Below are positions 18,080 through 26,478 of a stretch of 54,088 nt of DNA, piece after piece. The stretch covers positions 1 through 54,088 of the forward strand of contig CAJTLE010000005.1 of assembly GCA_910577085.1 (NCBI GenBank), written 5' to 3'. This stretch comes from an uncultured Allobaculum sp. Its GTDB lineage: Bacteria; Bacillota_I; Bacilli_A; Erysipelotrichales; Erysipelotrichaceae. Each line of letters starts with the position of its first letter. Positions within the stretch are counted from its first letter, which is position 1. A model generated the notes under the pieces. The model made no database searches. It was given only the letters and a program-made list of their open reading frames with translations, and was not told the origin of the DNA. A program made the position numbers and the translations under genes.

Positions 18080-18633
18080 TGCGAACCGAAAACCATAAAT
18101 AGCCCGAAGATAAAGAATCTTCTTTAGCCTGCGGTGATTGAAAGGCTGGGGGTGGCTCTCAAGCACTATAAACTTTTTTATGGCCAGATTAAAGAAAGAT
18201 CGCTCAAAACGGGGCTAAAATTTTTTTCACCGATTTCTTACGGCCAAATTTTGTCTTTTCATGCAAGTCTTGGATTCTTTTTTGTCTTCTTAATTCAATA
18301 TTTGTGCATGGTTGATCATTTCTTTATCTCTGGATCCTGTAAAGACGCCATGCCCTCTCTCCTGGAATCCATCATGGATTTCTCTATTCTTTTCACTGCT
18401 GCACCTTTATGGCCGATTCTTCCCAAAAAAATTCTTAAAGATCACTTTTTTTGCGGATTCAGTCAGGATGGGGTGCACCCTTCATTTTCATTCCTGCTCA
18501 CTATTTCAACTCTGCTCACTGCTTCATCTCTGCTCACGATCTGTTATTTCTCTGCTGGCTTATTTCCTCTTTGATTCTTCCCTGTCAGATTGATGATTCT
18601 TCGCAGATGCAGCTGTTGCATTGATCTGGAGCA
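18080..18633. other. Gene-free stretch before the IS element
   Basis: A plus-strand frame of 146 codons spans 18134-18574, but it has no ribosome site and reads as random hydrophobic sequence with the repeated word CTGCTCAC. I do not accept it as a gene. There are no DnaA boxes here; they lie 7 kb to the right. Confidence 0.5.
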
Positions 18634-18639
18634 TTTATA
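18634..18639. repeat. Left target-site duplication TTTATA
   Basis: The same 6 bp follow the right end of the IS element at 20800-20805. A 6-bp duplication fits IS1634-type insertion. Confidence 0.85.
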
Positions 18640-18690
18640 CGATAACTCTCGCGATTTCGGGACTAATAAACCGGCAATCGCGGGAGTTTT

Positions 18691-20610
18691 TTATGCTTGT
18701 TTTGGCTTTGGACCAGGTTTCTTTCGCAAACTTCCATCCTTGTTATAGAGACCTTTTTTAGAGCCAACTTTGGGGCCTGGTTTCTTTCTTGGAGTTCCAT
18801 CTTTGTTGATATCACTGCGAACAGTTCCTGGTTTTGGACCCGGTTTGGCATGGATAATATTGCCGTTCTGATCTCTCTTCTTTCGGTGATCTCCTTTTGC
18901 CATTCCGGTTTTTCTTTTCCGAGGAGTGATGGTTCTGCCGGCTAACCGATCATTCTCAAGTTCAACTGATTCGTCGATCAGCTCTATAACGTTATCCACA
19001 CCGAGTCTTTCGATAAACCCCTTCAGCCGGTCACTTTCAGTATGAGTATAGGTGTAAGTTTCATTGCGTTTCTGCATTTCAAGCTTATCGGCCTCATGAA
19101 CCATCTGATCTGTACTCTTTCCCGTCGGCACACTTGCTTTTTCAAGTTCGTGTCGGATCACCGCTGCTACAAAGCCAACTAAAAACTTAGCTTTGACACT
19201 CGGTGTGCTCTGAACGCGGACAGCACCATATCCTAACTGGGTTTTCGCTGTCCGAAACTGCAGTTCAGCAGCACTTCTGGCCTGGTAAAGTTTATGAATT
19301 TCAAAGGGCGGCAGAGGTTCAGAACAGACGATACTGTATAGACCTTTCTGGTTAATGGCCCGCTGGAGAAGGTCAGGATTCACTTTCACCTCGGCTCCCT
19401 GAGGGCCTTCGACGATCTCCAAAAGATCCTCAAATTTTCCATCCAGTATGACTTCTTTACCCTTCTGAAGTTGTTTAGTAATCATCGATCTGGTTTTATA
19501 TAAATTTCTGAGGAGCGCTGTTACTCTCTCACTCGCATTTTGGTAATCAAAATACAAAGTAATGTAGTCTTTCCATTCACAGCCCTCATACAAAGAGATC
19601 TGCTTCTGGATGGCAAAAAGGAAAGTTTTATCAACCAGATATTCAACGTTCATCTTGATTTGACTGCCATACTCTTTCCACAGACCGGTACAACTGGCCG
19701 GACATCCTTTAACCATGATGATATAGGGAATTTGTTCATTACTTTCGTCACCATGAAGATATCTGAGAACGTCTGTATTACAGTGGCCTCGGTCCAGAAT
19801 GACTCCTTTTACGTGAAATCCGTTTTCCCTGAGTCTGTCAATGACCACTTTCATTGCCTTAAAATCAACCAGTCCACCACGATAAGTATCAAAAGAAACG
19901 GGTGTTCCATCGGCTGTAACCGCATAAGTAAAGCTGATTATGTTCGAATTGTTACGGGACTTGGCCATTCCTTTTTCTGCAATATCAACCCCCTGGCTGT
20001 GACAATCATCATTGGATCCGTCTATGCAAAGCCAGACATCTTCTATCCCGTCTTTTTTGCATGACTCTGCCCATTCATTTTTGAAAAGCAGCTCCTGCTC
20101 TTCTGACATACGATGGGCAAATAAGTCATCATAAAAGCTTTCACTACAGGGAGTTCCCGAGTACAGGAGTTCCCCTTCCATCTTCTGCGGAAATGAAGAT
20201 ATGACATTCGAATAGTAAAGGATGGAATACATAGCCAGTTCGACGAGGGCATCTCCGGCATTAGTTCCATAAACCTTATCGAGGATATCTTTAATCCCAG
20301 TTTTCATGTTCACAGCCTGAGCAAGAGTAAAGAGTCCAATTTTCCTGACAGCAGGAGATACGATCTGACCAGTCAGCTCTTCCCACTTTTTTGGGAAGAT
20401 ATTCTTGTATTGAGTAGTTGGGTGCATCTTGGTTGGGCTGTTTGGACATTGATGTCCAATGGTTGTCCGCTTTGGTTCGGGATATCCTTTAGCCTTATTG
20501 AAAGGAGCTTCGATGACATATTTGATCAAAGCAGGTTTACCATCTTTCTGCTTTTCTATAGTCACTCTGTTCTTTGGAATATCAACTTCAAAGTCTCTGT
20601 AAACTGCCAT
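18691..20610 (-). CDS. IS1634/IS4-superfamily DDE transposase with AT-hook-like tail
   Basis: A 639-residue transposase. The IS4-superfamily Y-R-E-K signature is clear: YQARSAAELQFRTAK. Likely catalytic aspartates lie in CIDGSND and VILDRGHC. It cuts and rejoins the element's ends. The last 70 residues are unusual: three KPGPK-type blocks (KPGPKPGTVR, KPGPKVGSKKG, KPGPKPKQA), separated by NKDGT/SLRKK spacers, resemble AT-hook minor-groove binders. The frame is intact, so the copy could be active. Confidence 0.9.
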   Translation of the reverse strand: MAVYRDFEVDIPKNRVTIEKQKDGKPALIKYVIEAPFNKAKGYPEPKRTTIGHQCPNSPTKMHPTTQYKNIFPKKWEELTGQIVSPAVRKIGLFTLAQAVNMKTGIKDILDKVYGTNAGDALVELAMYSILYYSNVISSFPQKMEGELLYSGTPCSESFYDDLFAHRMSEEQELLFKNEWAESCKKDGIEDVWLCIDGSNDDCHSQGVDIAEKGMAKSRNNSNIISFTYAVTADGTPVSFDTYRGGLVDFKAMKVVIDRLRENGFHVKGVILDRGHCNTDVLRYLHGDESNEQIPYIIMVKGCPASCTGLWKEYGSQIKMNVEYLVDKTFLFAIQKQISLYEGCEWKDYITLYFDYQNASERVTALLRNLYKTRSMITKQLQKGKEVILDGKFEDLLEIVEGPQGAEVKVNPDLLQRAINQKGLYSIVCSEPLPPFEIHKLYQARSAAELQFRTAKTQLGYGAVRVQSTPSVKAKFLVGFVAAVIRHELEKASVPTGKSTDQMVHEADKLEMQKRNETYTYTHTESDRLKGFIERLGVDNVIELIDESVELENDRLAGRTITPRKRKTGMAKGDHRKKRDQNGNIIHAKPGPKPGTVRSDINKDGTPRKKPGPKVGSKKGLYNKDGSLRKKPGPKPKQA

Positions 20611-20632
20611 AATTAATTAATCTACACTGATT

Positions 20633-20661
20633 TTAACTTAGTCATTTAGTGACTAAGTTAA
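20633..20661. repeat. 12-bp perfect inverted repeat in the transposase leader
   Basis: TTAACTTAGTCA and its exact complement enclose a 5-base loop. It lies 23 bp before the transposase ATG, inside the element. It may be an operator, or a hairpin that blocks translation of transcripts entering from outside. Confidence 0.7.
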
Positions 20662-20799
20662 CTTTACCGCGTTTAATTAATTATGTCAAAAATCAAGGGA
20701 ATTTAATACACTTTATGTAAAGAAAACATTCACTTTTCAACCATAGTCCCGATATCAATTAACCCGCATTTGTTAGTACCGGATTTCAGTGAGTTATCG

Positions 20800-20805
20800 T
20801 TTATA
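20800..20805. repeat. Right target-site duplication TTTATA
   Basis: Exact copy of 18634-18639, next to the right terminal repeat of the IS. Confidence 0.85.
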
Positions 20806-20893
20806 TGGAAAAGACTTTCGACTGATCGACAACCATTTTGTTTGTCCTGTCATGATGATTCTTCCTTCTTGTCATAATTCATCCCTCAAAAAA

Positions 20894-20927
20894 ATGGACC
20901 ATGTCGCAAGCACGGTCCATTTTTTTG
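20894..20927. terminator. Bidirectional terminator between IS and araC
   Basis: ATGGACC/GGTCCAT stem with seven A on one side and seven T on the other, so it works in either direction. It probably ends the AraC-type gene 150 bp upstream on the minus strand. Confidence 0.8.
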
Positions 20928-21072
20928 CTGATCTGTAATCAGCGAAGCCTAGTTGTATTGTTGTCACGATCGACATCTTCACTCTAGCTGTTTTTTGGAC
21001 GGTTGAAAAGTTTTGATCGACTTTAAATGCAGGAAGAATCAGAACATAAGGGATGGATTCAAAAATCCAGAA

Positions 21073-22200
21073 TCACACTCTGCTTTTGTCTGGATCGGCC
21101 TGAACAGTCCGATATTGTCTTGGAGTCATGGTCGTGCGCTTTAAAAACTGCCGGTTGAAATGGGAAAGATTTGCGAATCCACAATCCAGGGCAATCTGAG
21201 CGATCGGCTTTTTGGTTTTGCGCAGCAGCTGGCAGGCTCTTTCGATGCGAAGCCGCAATACATATTCCATCGGGGAACAATGAAAGATCTCAAGAAAGCA
21301 ATGTTGGAAACGAGACTCACTCAAATTCATTGTCCGGGCCAGATCATTGATGCTGATCTTCTCATCCAGGTGACTTTGAATATAACGCAAAACGGGTTCA
21401 TACAATTCAAGCAGTGCCGGGGCCTGGCGGCCTTTTTTCAGCTTGCCCTGTTCTTCCAGACTGGCCACCATTTCAAGCAGTCCACTGCGCAGATACAGAT
21501 CCCATAAGGGAGAATTCTGATCCATGGATTCAAAGATCTGATTCATCGCTTTTTCTAACAGACTGCCTTTTGCAGGATAGACAGGCTGATCAATTGAGCA
21601 GTCGGAATACACAAGAAAGCTCACAATCTGCTCAAAGGAGCGCTCCTGAAGGGTAGAAATCAACATGGAACTGGAAAAGACAAGGGTGTCATAGTTCATA
21701 TGACCTTCAATACCGTGCAGCTGATCGGGCAGAACAAGGCACACAGCGCCTTTTGAAACCGGAAGGATCTCTCCCTCCAGATACAGGCTTCCCGTCCCGG
21801 AATTGACCCGCATGAGCTCAAATTCATCGTGCCAGTGAATGGGAATCCCAGGATAGTCTTCTGGAATCTGATTGCGATAGAAACAATAAGGAACCTGACT
21901 GCTTCCATGAACTCGATCTTCCTTGCGCATCCGCCTGGTTTTGTTCTGGAGACTTGAAGACAAAGCGGTCGTGGTCACCTGCTTTCCATTTTTCTGATTG
22001 TTCCAGAAACCGCTCTGGTCAAACACCTGAAATTCAAATCGCGATTCCGGTTCGATTTCATCGATGGTTTTGATCTTTTCTATTCCTTCTATTTCATCCA
22101 GACCTTTTCTGCTTTCTGCTTCTTTAGCGCCCGCATTTTGGGCTTTCCGGACATGATCAGGCTTTTCTGGATCCAGATTGAAATTCGATACATTCTTCAC
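21073..22200 (-). CDS. AraC-family transcriptional regulator
   Basis: A 375-residue regulator. The C-terminal 100 residues are the AraC double HTH (INDLARTMNLSESRFQ and IAQIALDCGFANLSHFNRQF). A cupin-like sensor with IHWHDEFELMRV and a PDQLHGIEGH histidine region precedes it. About 95 charged residues at the N-terminus match no domain I know. GTG 22200 is chosen because AGGGAGG lies 8 bp upstream; a GTG three codons earlier overlaps that site. It is divergent from the GH13 gene and probably controls it in response to a sugar. Confidence 0.88.
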   Translation of the reverse strand: MKNVSNFNLDPEKPDHVRKAQNAGAKEAESRKGLDEIEGIEKIKTIDEIEPESRFEFQVFDQSGFWNNQKNGKQVTTTALSSSLQNKTRRMRKEDRVHGSSQVPYCFYRNQIPEDYPGIPIHWHDEFELMRVNSGTGSLYLEGEILPVSKGAVCLVLPDQLHGIEGHMNYDTLVFSSSMLISTLQERSFEQIVSFLVYSDCSIDQPVYPAKGSLLEKAMNQIFESMDQNSPLWDLYLRSGLLEMVASLEEQGKLKKGRQAPALLELYEPVLRYIQSHLDEKISINDLARTMNLSESRFQHCFLEIFHCSPMEYVLRLRIERACQLLRKTKKPIAQIALDCGFANLSHFNRQFLKRTTMTPRQYRTVQADPDKSRV

Positions 22201-22519
22201 TTGAGTCACCTCCCTTTTGAAATCTGCTTCTTTAAATCTGCTTCTGCCTATTCTTTTCCCCCGCTTTTCATCTTCCTGCTTCCTTTATCTTCTATTCTTA
22301 TCTTCTACTCCTTGAGATGTTTTTTCGATGATGCTTGTTAAATTTACAATAGCAGGATCGTATCAGTATTTGCCACAATACGCGAAGAATCTTTTGGGGC
22401 AACATGATTTACTGAAAGCGTACTCAAGAAAACAACACGAACAAAAAAACAGTCCATAAAACGGTAAGAAACAATAAGGGCATCAGCGAAAAGAGAATAG
22501 AGCCCAAGGAGGAAAAATC
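22201..22519. promoter_or_regulatory. Divergent control region araC / GH13
   Basis: The 319-bp space between the two divergent genes should hold both promoters and the regulator's sites. I see CGTAT-N14-ATACG around 22360 as a possible operator half-pair, but no convincing -35/-10 set. AAGGAGG-type sequence lies just before the GH13 ATG. Confidence 0.4.
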
Positions 22520-24064
22520 ATGGCTGAATGGTTAAACAATGCGGTATTTTACGAAATCTATCCCCAATCCTTTCAGGATTCCAATGGGGATGGCATTGGG
22601 GATTTTAAAGGAATCCAGTCCCGTCTGGACTACATCAAAGAATTAGGCTGCAATGCGATCTGGATGAATCCCTGCTTCGACTCCCCATTTATGGATGCCG
22701 GATATGATGTAGCGGATTATTATCAGGCTGCTCCTCGCTATGGCACCAACGAAGACCTTAAAGAACTGGTGGATGCAATTCATGATCGCGGGATGAAAAT
22801 CCTGCTCGATTTAGTTCCCGGTCACACTTCGGTTAAACATCCATGGTTTTTAGAATCGATGAAAGCCGAAAAAAACGAATTTACTGACCGCTACGTATGG
22901 ACCGACAATGTATGGCTCCCACCAAAGGGTCTGAATTATCTGAGCGGTATTTCAGATCGAGATGGCAATGCGATCGTAAACTTCTTCTCTGGTCAGCCAG
23001 CTTTAAACTATGGCTTCTTTAAGCCAGAAGAATCCTGGCAGCAGTCTATGGATGATGAAGGACCGCGCAAGACTCTGGAAGCGATGATGGATGTTATGCG
23101 TTTCTGGCTTGATCTTGGTGTTGATGGCTTCCGTGTGGATATGGCTGGCTCGCTGGTTAAAAACGACCCAGATCAGGAAGGAACAATTGCCCTGTGGCAG
23201 AAAGTTCGGGCCTTCTTAGATGCGGAATATCCAGAGGCAGTACTGATTTCTGAATGGGGAGAACCCGACAAATCCTTAAAAGGCGGCTTCCACATGGACT
23301 TCCTGCTTCACTTTGGCCCATCCCATTACAATGATCTTTTCCGCTGCGATCATCCATATTTCTCCAGCGAAGGAAAAGGGGTCATCAAAGATTTCATAGA
23401 TAAATACAACGAAAACTATAACAAGACCAATGGAAAAGGTCTGATCTGCATTCCATCTGGAAACCATGATATGGATCGTCTGGCCCGTCGGCTCAATCCT
23501 GAGGAACAGAAGATTGCGTTTGATTTCCTGTTAACAATGCCAGGAGCACCATTTATCTACTATGGCGATGAAATTGGTCTTCGCTATGTGGAAGGACTGA
23601 CTTCCAAAGAAGGCGGCTTTAACCGCACTGGATCCCGCTCTCCAATGCAGTGGAACCACGAGAAAAACGATGGCTTCTCCAATGCGGATGCCAAAGACCT
23701 GTACATCAAAATGGACGATGCCAGTGACCGTCCAGTGGCCAGCGATCAGATCGAAGATGAAAACTCGATCTATCACGAAGTCAAACGCCTGATCGCCTTC
23801 AGACAAGAACATCCAGCTCTGCTGGCAAATGGAAGCATCGAATTCTTAACCGATGGCTATCCACTCGCTTATGTGCGTAAAGCTGCGGATGGATCGGAAG
23901 CACTCCTTGTTTTGATCAATGCGGATGCCAAAGCACACGAATTTACGCTTCCAGAAGGTTTCTGGAAACAGGTCTATCTCAATGGCAAGGCCCCAGAAGA
24001 AAACGGCAATGAAGTGACCGTTGCTGGCCAGAGCGCTGTTGTTTATCAGCTCGAACAGGCTTAA
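22520..24064 (+). CDS. GH13 alpha-glucosidase / alpha-amylase-family enzyme
   Basis: A 514-residue intracellular GH13 enzyme. The (beta/alpha)8 barrel begins AVFYEIYPQSFQDSNGDGIG. Catalytic residues are the nucleophile D207 (GFRVDMAG), the acid/base E245 (LISEWGEP) and D317 (GNHDMDR). A small beta domain forms the C-terminus. No signal peptide is present, so it likely splits imported maltose- or isomaltose-type oligosaccharides. Closest by motif are oligo-1,6-glucosidases and trehalose-synthase-like GH13 members; the exact linkage is not readable. No transporter is next to it. Confidence 0.92.
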   Translation: MAEWLNNAVFYEIYPQSFQDSNGDGIGDFKGIQSRLDYIKELGCNAIWMNPCFDSPFMDAGYDVADYYQAAPRYGTNEDLKELVDAIHDRGMKILLDLVPGHTSVKHPWFLESMKAEKNEFTDRYVWTDNVWLPPKGLNYLSGISDRDGNAIVNFFSGQPALNYGFFKPEESWQQSMDDEGPRKTLEAMMDVMRFWLDLGVDGFRVDMAGSLVKNDPDQEGTIALWQKVRAFLDAEYPEAVLISEWGEPDKSLKGGFHMDFLLHFGPSHYNDLFRCDHPYFSSEGKGVIKDFIDKYNENYNKTNGKGLICIPSGNHDMDRLARRLNPEEQKIAFDFLLTMPGAPFIYYGDEIGLRYVEGLTSKEGGFNRTGSRSPMQWNHEKNDGFSNADAKDLYIKMDDASDRPVASDQIEDENSIYHEVKRLIAFRQEHPALLANGSIEFLTDGYPLAYVRKAADGSEALLVLINADAKAHEFTLPEGFWKQVYLNGKAPEENGNEVTVAGQSAVVYQLEQA

Positions 24065-24250
24065 GACTTACATCCAGGTTCTCGAACCGATCTTCTTTTC
24101 AGTAGATCATTCACTTCCCTCTTTGACAAACCGGACCAGAATCAGACAAAAGGAACGCATGCGTATTGCTCGCTTGTCCTCCCAATCCAAACCTGTTCTA
24201 TGTTCCTCTTTTGTTTTGTTTGAAACTGGTTCTGTTTAAATATGCAAAAA

Positions 24251-24271
24251 AGCGCCCGCGGGCGCTTTTTT
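24251..24271 (+). terminator. Terminator of the GH13 gene
   Basis: AGCGCCCG/CGGGCGCT perfect palindrome followed by six T, with AAAAAA before it. Confidence 0.88.
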
Positions 24272-24329
24272 GTTTGACAGGATGGATTCAGATCTTTCAA
24301 CTGGATGAAAGATTCTGCTGCATAGATGA

Positions 24330-24932
24330 ACAAATGATGTGGATGAAGCTGAAATGATCATTTCCACAACGCCTTTTGCGTTTGGCCGCAAGAATGTGGT
24401 TTTCGTCAACCCTATTTTGTCCAGGAAGGATATCAATACGATCCGCAACGAAATCAACCATATCCACCATCTGCGCTTATGCATGGAAATCATCACCTTC
24501 CTGTTGACGATCTTTCGCGAGCAGCTCTATTTTCGCAATGTGGATGCCGGAAACTCTCCTGAAGCCGTCATTCGCTTTCTTTCCACCAAAGCGGTCCAGC
24601 TTGGCTGCTGCGATGAAAGCTTCACGGAAGATGTACTGGCCAAAGAACAGATTTCCAGCACTGCCTTCACGGATCAATGCGCTATCCCCCACAGCATGGC
24701 AGAACCCCCACGCTCTTCCTTCATTGCGGTTTTGCACAACGATGTCCCCATTAACTGGAATGGACGCTATGTGAACTTCGTTTTGTTAATTGGGATCCGC
24801 GAGCAGGATATGCCGCGCTTTCGCAATGTATTCGATCTGGTCATCGATACCTTCTCCAATGTGGAAAAGACTTTGCGCTTATTGAAAACCAGCGACTGGC
24901 AAGATTTCATTCAAATTCTGACCGCTGAATAA
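24330..24932 (+). pseudogene. 5'-truncated BglG/LicR-type PTS regulator (EIIB end plus EIIA domain)
   Basis: About 197 residues matching only the C-terminal half of a PRD-type antiterminator/activator. DEAEMIISTTPF and NPILSRKDI look like the second half of an EIIB-Bgl domain. From about residue 60 to the end is an EIIA (fructose/mannitol) domain with the phospho-histidine context CAIPHSMAEPP. The HTH and PRD domains are missing, and an in-frame TGA lies at 24327. There is no ribosome site before the GTG at 24339. It is probably a decayed remnant of a sugar regulator, perhaps once linked to the GH13 gene. Confidence 0.72.
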
Positions 24933-24968
24933 TCCACCACTCTTCTACAAATTATCAACAGAAATCAG

Positions 24969-24990
24969 GACGTCTTCGGGCGTCTTTTCT
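24969..24990 (+). terminator. Terminator after the PTS regulator remnant
   Basis: GACG/CGTC stem with a TCTTCGGG loop, followed by TTTTCTTT. It marks the left border of the origin region. Confidence 0.6.
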
Positions 24991-25020
24991 TTATTCTCTT
25001 CTCCCCGCCTGGACTTCGAT

Positions 25021-25560
25021 CTGCAAGTTATCCCCCATTTTTTGTGGATAACTGCAATTCCTCTTTCAAACTTTGGTCTCTTATGGCCTCTTCGATTCTT
25101 CCTGCCTGGAAACCACCCATCGAATTACATTGATAGATTTGAATGGATCAAAAGACGGGCGGCTGGCTCTTTCCAATCCACTATCCACCTTATTTTCAGT
25201 TATCCCCCATTGGATGTGGATAACCGCAATCCCTCTTCAATATCTGCTCCCTTCTGGTCTCTCTGATTCTTCATGGTCGGTGAAGTCCCCATCGAATTAC
25301 GTTAGTGGATTTGAATGGATTGAAAGACTGGAAGCCTGCTTCTTTCTTATCCACTGATCCCCCAATTGCAGTTATCCCCAAATGATGTGGATAACTGCAA
25401 CGCTCTTCCCACTTCGAGATTGCAGTTTCGACCTGACTCTTCTTATCGGACTCTTACGGTTAGAGAAATCTACCATCAGAGTTTGACCAGCTGGATTTGA
25501 ACTGTTTTGTGTCTGGATCCAGGCTTTGTTCCAAGCTGCCCAATAAGCTCATCCACTCAT
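25021..25560. repeat. oriC tandem repeats, 172-bp period, three copies
   Basis: Three successive units begin with an inverted pair of DnaA boxes: TTATCCCCC/TGTGGATAA at 25028/25043, 25200/25215, and TTATCCCCA/TGTGGATAA at 25372/25386. The first boxes are exactly 172 bp apart. Inner words keep the same offset: ATCGAATTAC at 25119 and 25291, ATTTGAATGGAT at 25137 and 25309. Copy 3 is more diverged in its second half. A weaker fourth box pair starts at 25567. In copy 3 the pair is a 15-bp near-perfect palindrome, TTGCAGTTATCCCCA facing TGTGGATAACTGCAA. Confidence 0.9.
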
Positions 25561-25914
25561 TTCCACTTATCCCCCATTGGATGTGGATATCCACTCTTAC
25601 ATGGGGATAACCACAAAGGAATCATGAGAATGGAGTGTCAGGCAGGGCAAACAGGGGAAGAAGCCGTGCAAAGGAAGTGAAGAAGCTTTGGAGACAGCTG
25701 GATTGTTGCAGTTATCCCCAGTTATCCACCATCCTCTTTAAAATTCCGTCCTTTTAGTGCCCGAATTGATCCCCACATCTCTTCAAAATGGGGAGTTGAA
25801 AGTAACTTTAGATGCTGTTAGACTGTCAAAACCAATGAAAATTCATCGATTTTCGGCTCCTTTTCTCATTTTCCCCATATTTAGACAAATTATGTGACAA
25901 TATTTGATAATTTG

Positions 25915-26058
25915 AAGTTGTCTGTTTATTGAATTTTAACTATCTGCTTTATCTATCAATAAATTTAAATATGGTTTTATGGGAAATCAATGTTGTCTGA
26001 TGTTTTATTTTAGGTGATTTTTTAAGTTGTCAGATGTCTTATCTAGACTTCAGACAAC
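25915..26058. repeat. TTGTCTGA motif cluster in the AT-rich origin core
   Basis: AAGTTGTCTG (25915), TGTTGTCTGATG (25991), AAGTTGTCAGATG (26024) and the reverse form CAGACAACC (26051). This is not a DnaA-box variant. The same motif recurs four times at 40004-40170. Confidence 0.6.
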
Positions 26059-26087
26059 CACCCAAAACGATGGGGGAAAAACACGAG

Positions 26088-26398
26088 TTATCCACCAGAT
26101 TTCCCCAGAAAGGCAAAATGACTTCAGAACTTCTGCAAGTTATCCCCCAAAAATCCGCCGAAAATCGCCCGCTTTCCCCATGTTATCCCCCGCATCTGCA
26201 AGATCTGAATATCAGAAAGTTATCCACATTGGGGATATTGGGGATAAGTGGTCTCTGGGCCGAAACCTATCGGGAAACCACCCTTGCAGATAATGTGGAT
26301 AACTCTTGTTTTTGACGGGGACAGACACAAGTTCTTCATGAGTTATCCACATTGGGGAGAACTTTTCAAACTGAGTTATCCACATCGCCTTATCCCCG
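26088..26398. promoter_or_regulatory. DnaA-box cluster proximal to dnaA
   Basis: Boxes at 26088 (TTATCCACC), 26140 and 26183 (TTATCCCCC), 26220 (TTATCCACA), 26239 (reverse TTATCCCCA), 26294 (reverse TTATCCACA), 26343 and 26376 (TTATCCACA) and 26390 (TTATCCCCG). The last ones lie just before the dnaA promoter, so DnaA should repress its own gene. Confidence 0.92.
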
Positions 26399-26423
26399 CT
26401 ATCCCCCATCGACTGTAGAACTC

Positions 26424-26452
26424 TTCGAAAACAAGTTAAAATCTTGTAGAAT
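26424..26452 (+). promoter_or_regulatory. dnaA promoter (likely)
   Basis: TTCGAA, a 17-bp spacer and TAGAAT (26447-26452), 27 bp before the ATG and 26 bp after the last DnaA box. Confidence 0.55.
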
Positions 26453-26478
26453 TGGAATCTAAGAAAGGATGCAGATTT

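Larger units (their letters stand above)
18640..20799 (-). mobile_element. IS1634-like insertion sequence, 2160 bp, complete
   Basis: The ends read CGATAACTC and its complement GAGTTATCG, and imperfect inverted similarity continues inward for about 40 bp. Direct repeats TTTATA flank it on both sides. One intact transposase gene lies inside. Boundaries are read from the match between terminal repeats and target duplication. Confidence 0.9.
25021..26478. other. Chromosomal origin, upstream lobe (oriC)
   Basis: About 1.45 kb directly upstream of dnaA with at least eighteen DnaA boxes on both strands and no gene. Order from left: tandem repeats with box pairs (25028-25394), boxes at 25567, 25582, 25602, 25712 and 25722, an AT-rich box-poor core (about 25800-26030) that could be the unwinding element, then a dense cluster at 26088-26398. 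Box variants are TTATCCACA and TTATCCCC(A/C/G). Confidence 0.9.

Noticed and set aside
18134..18574. A 146-codon plus-strand frame between rpmH and the IS
   Set aside because: No ribosome site, random hydrophobic composition with repeated CTGCTCAC words, and no domain.
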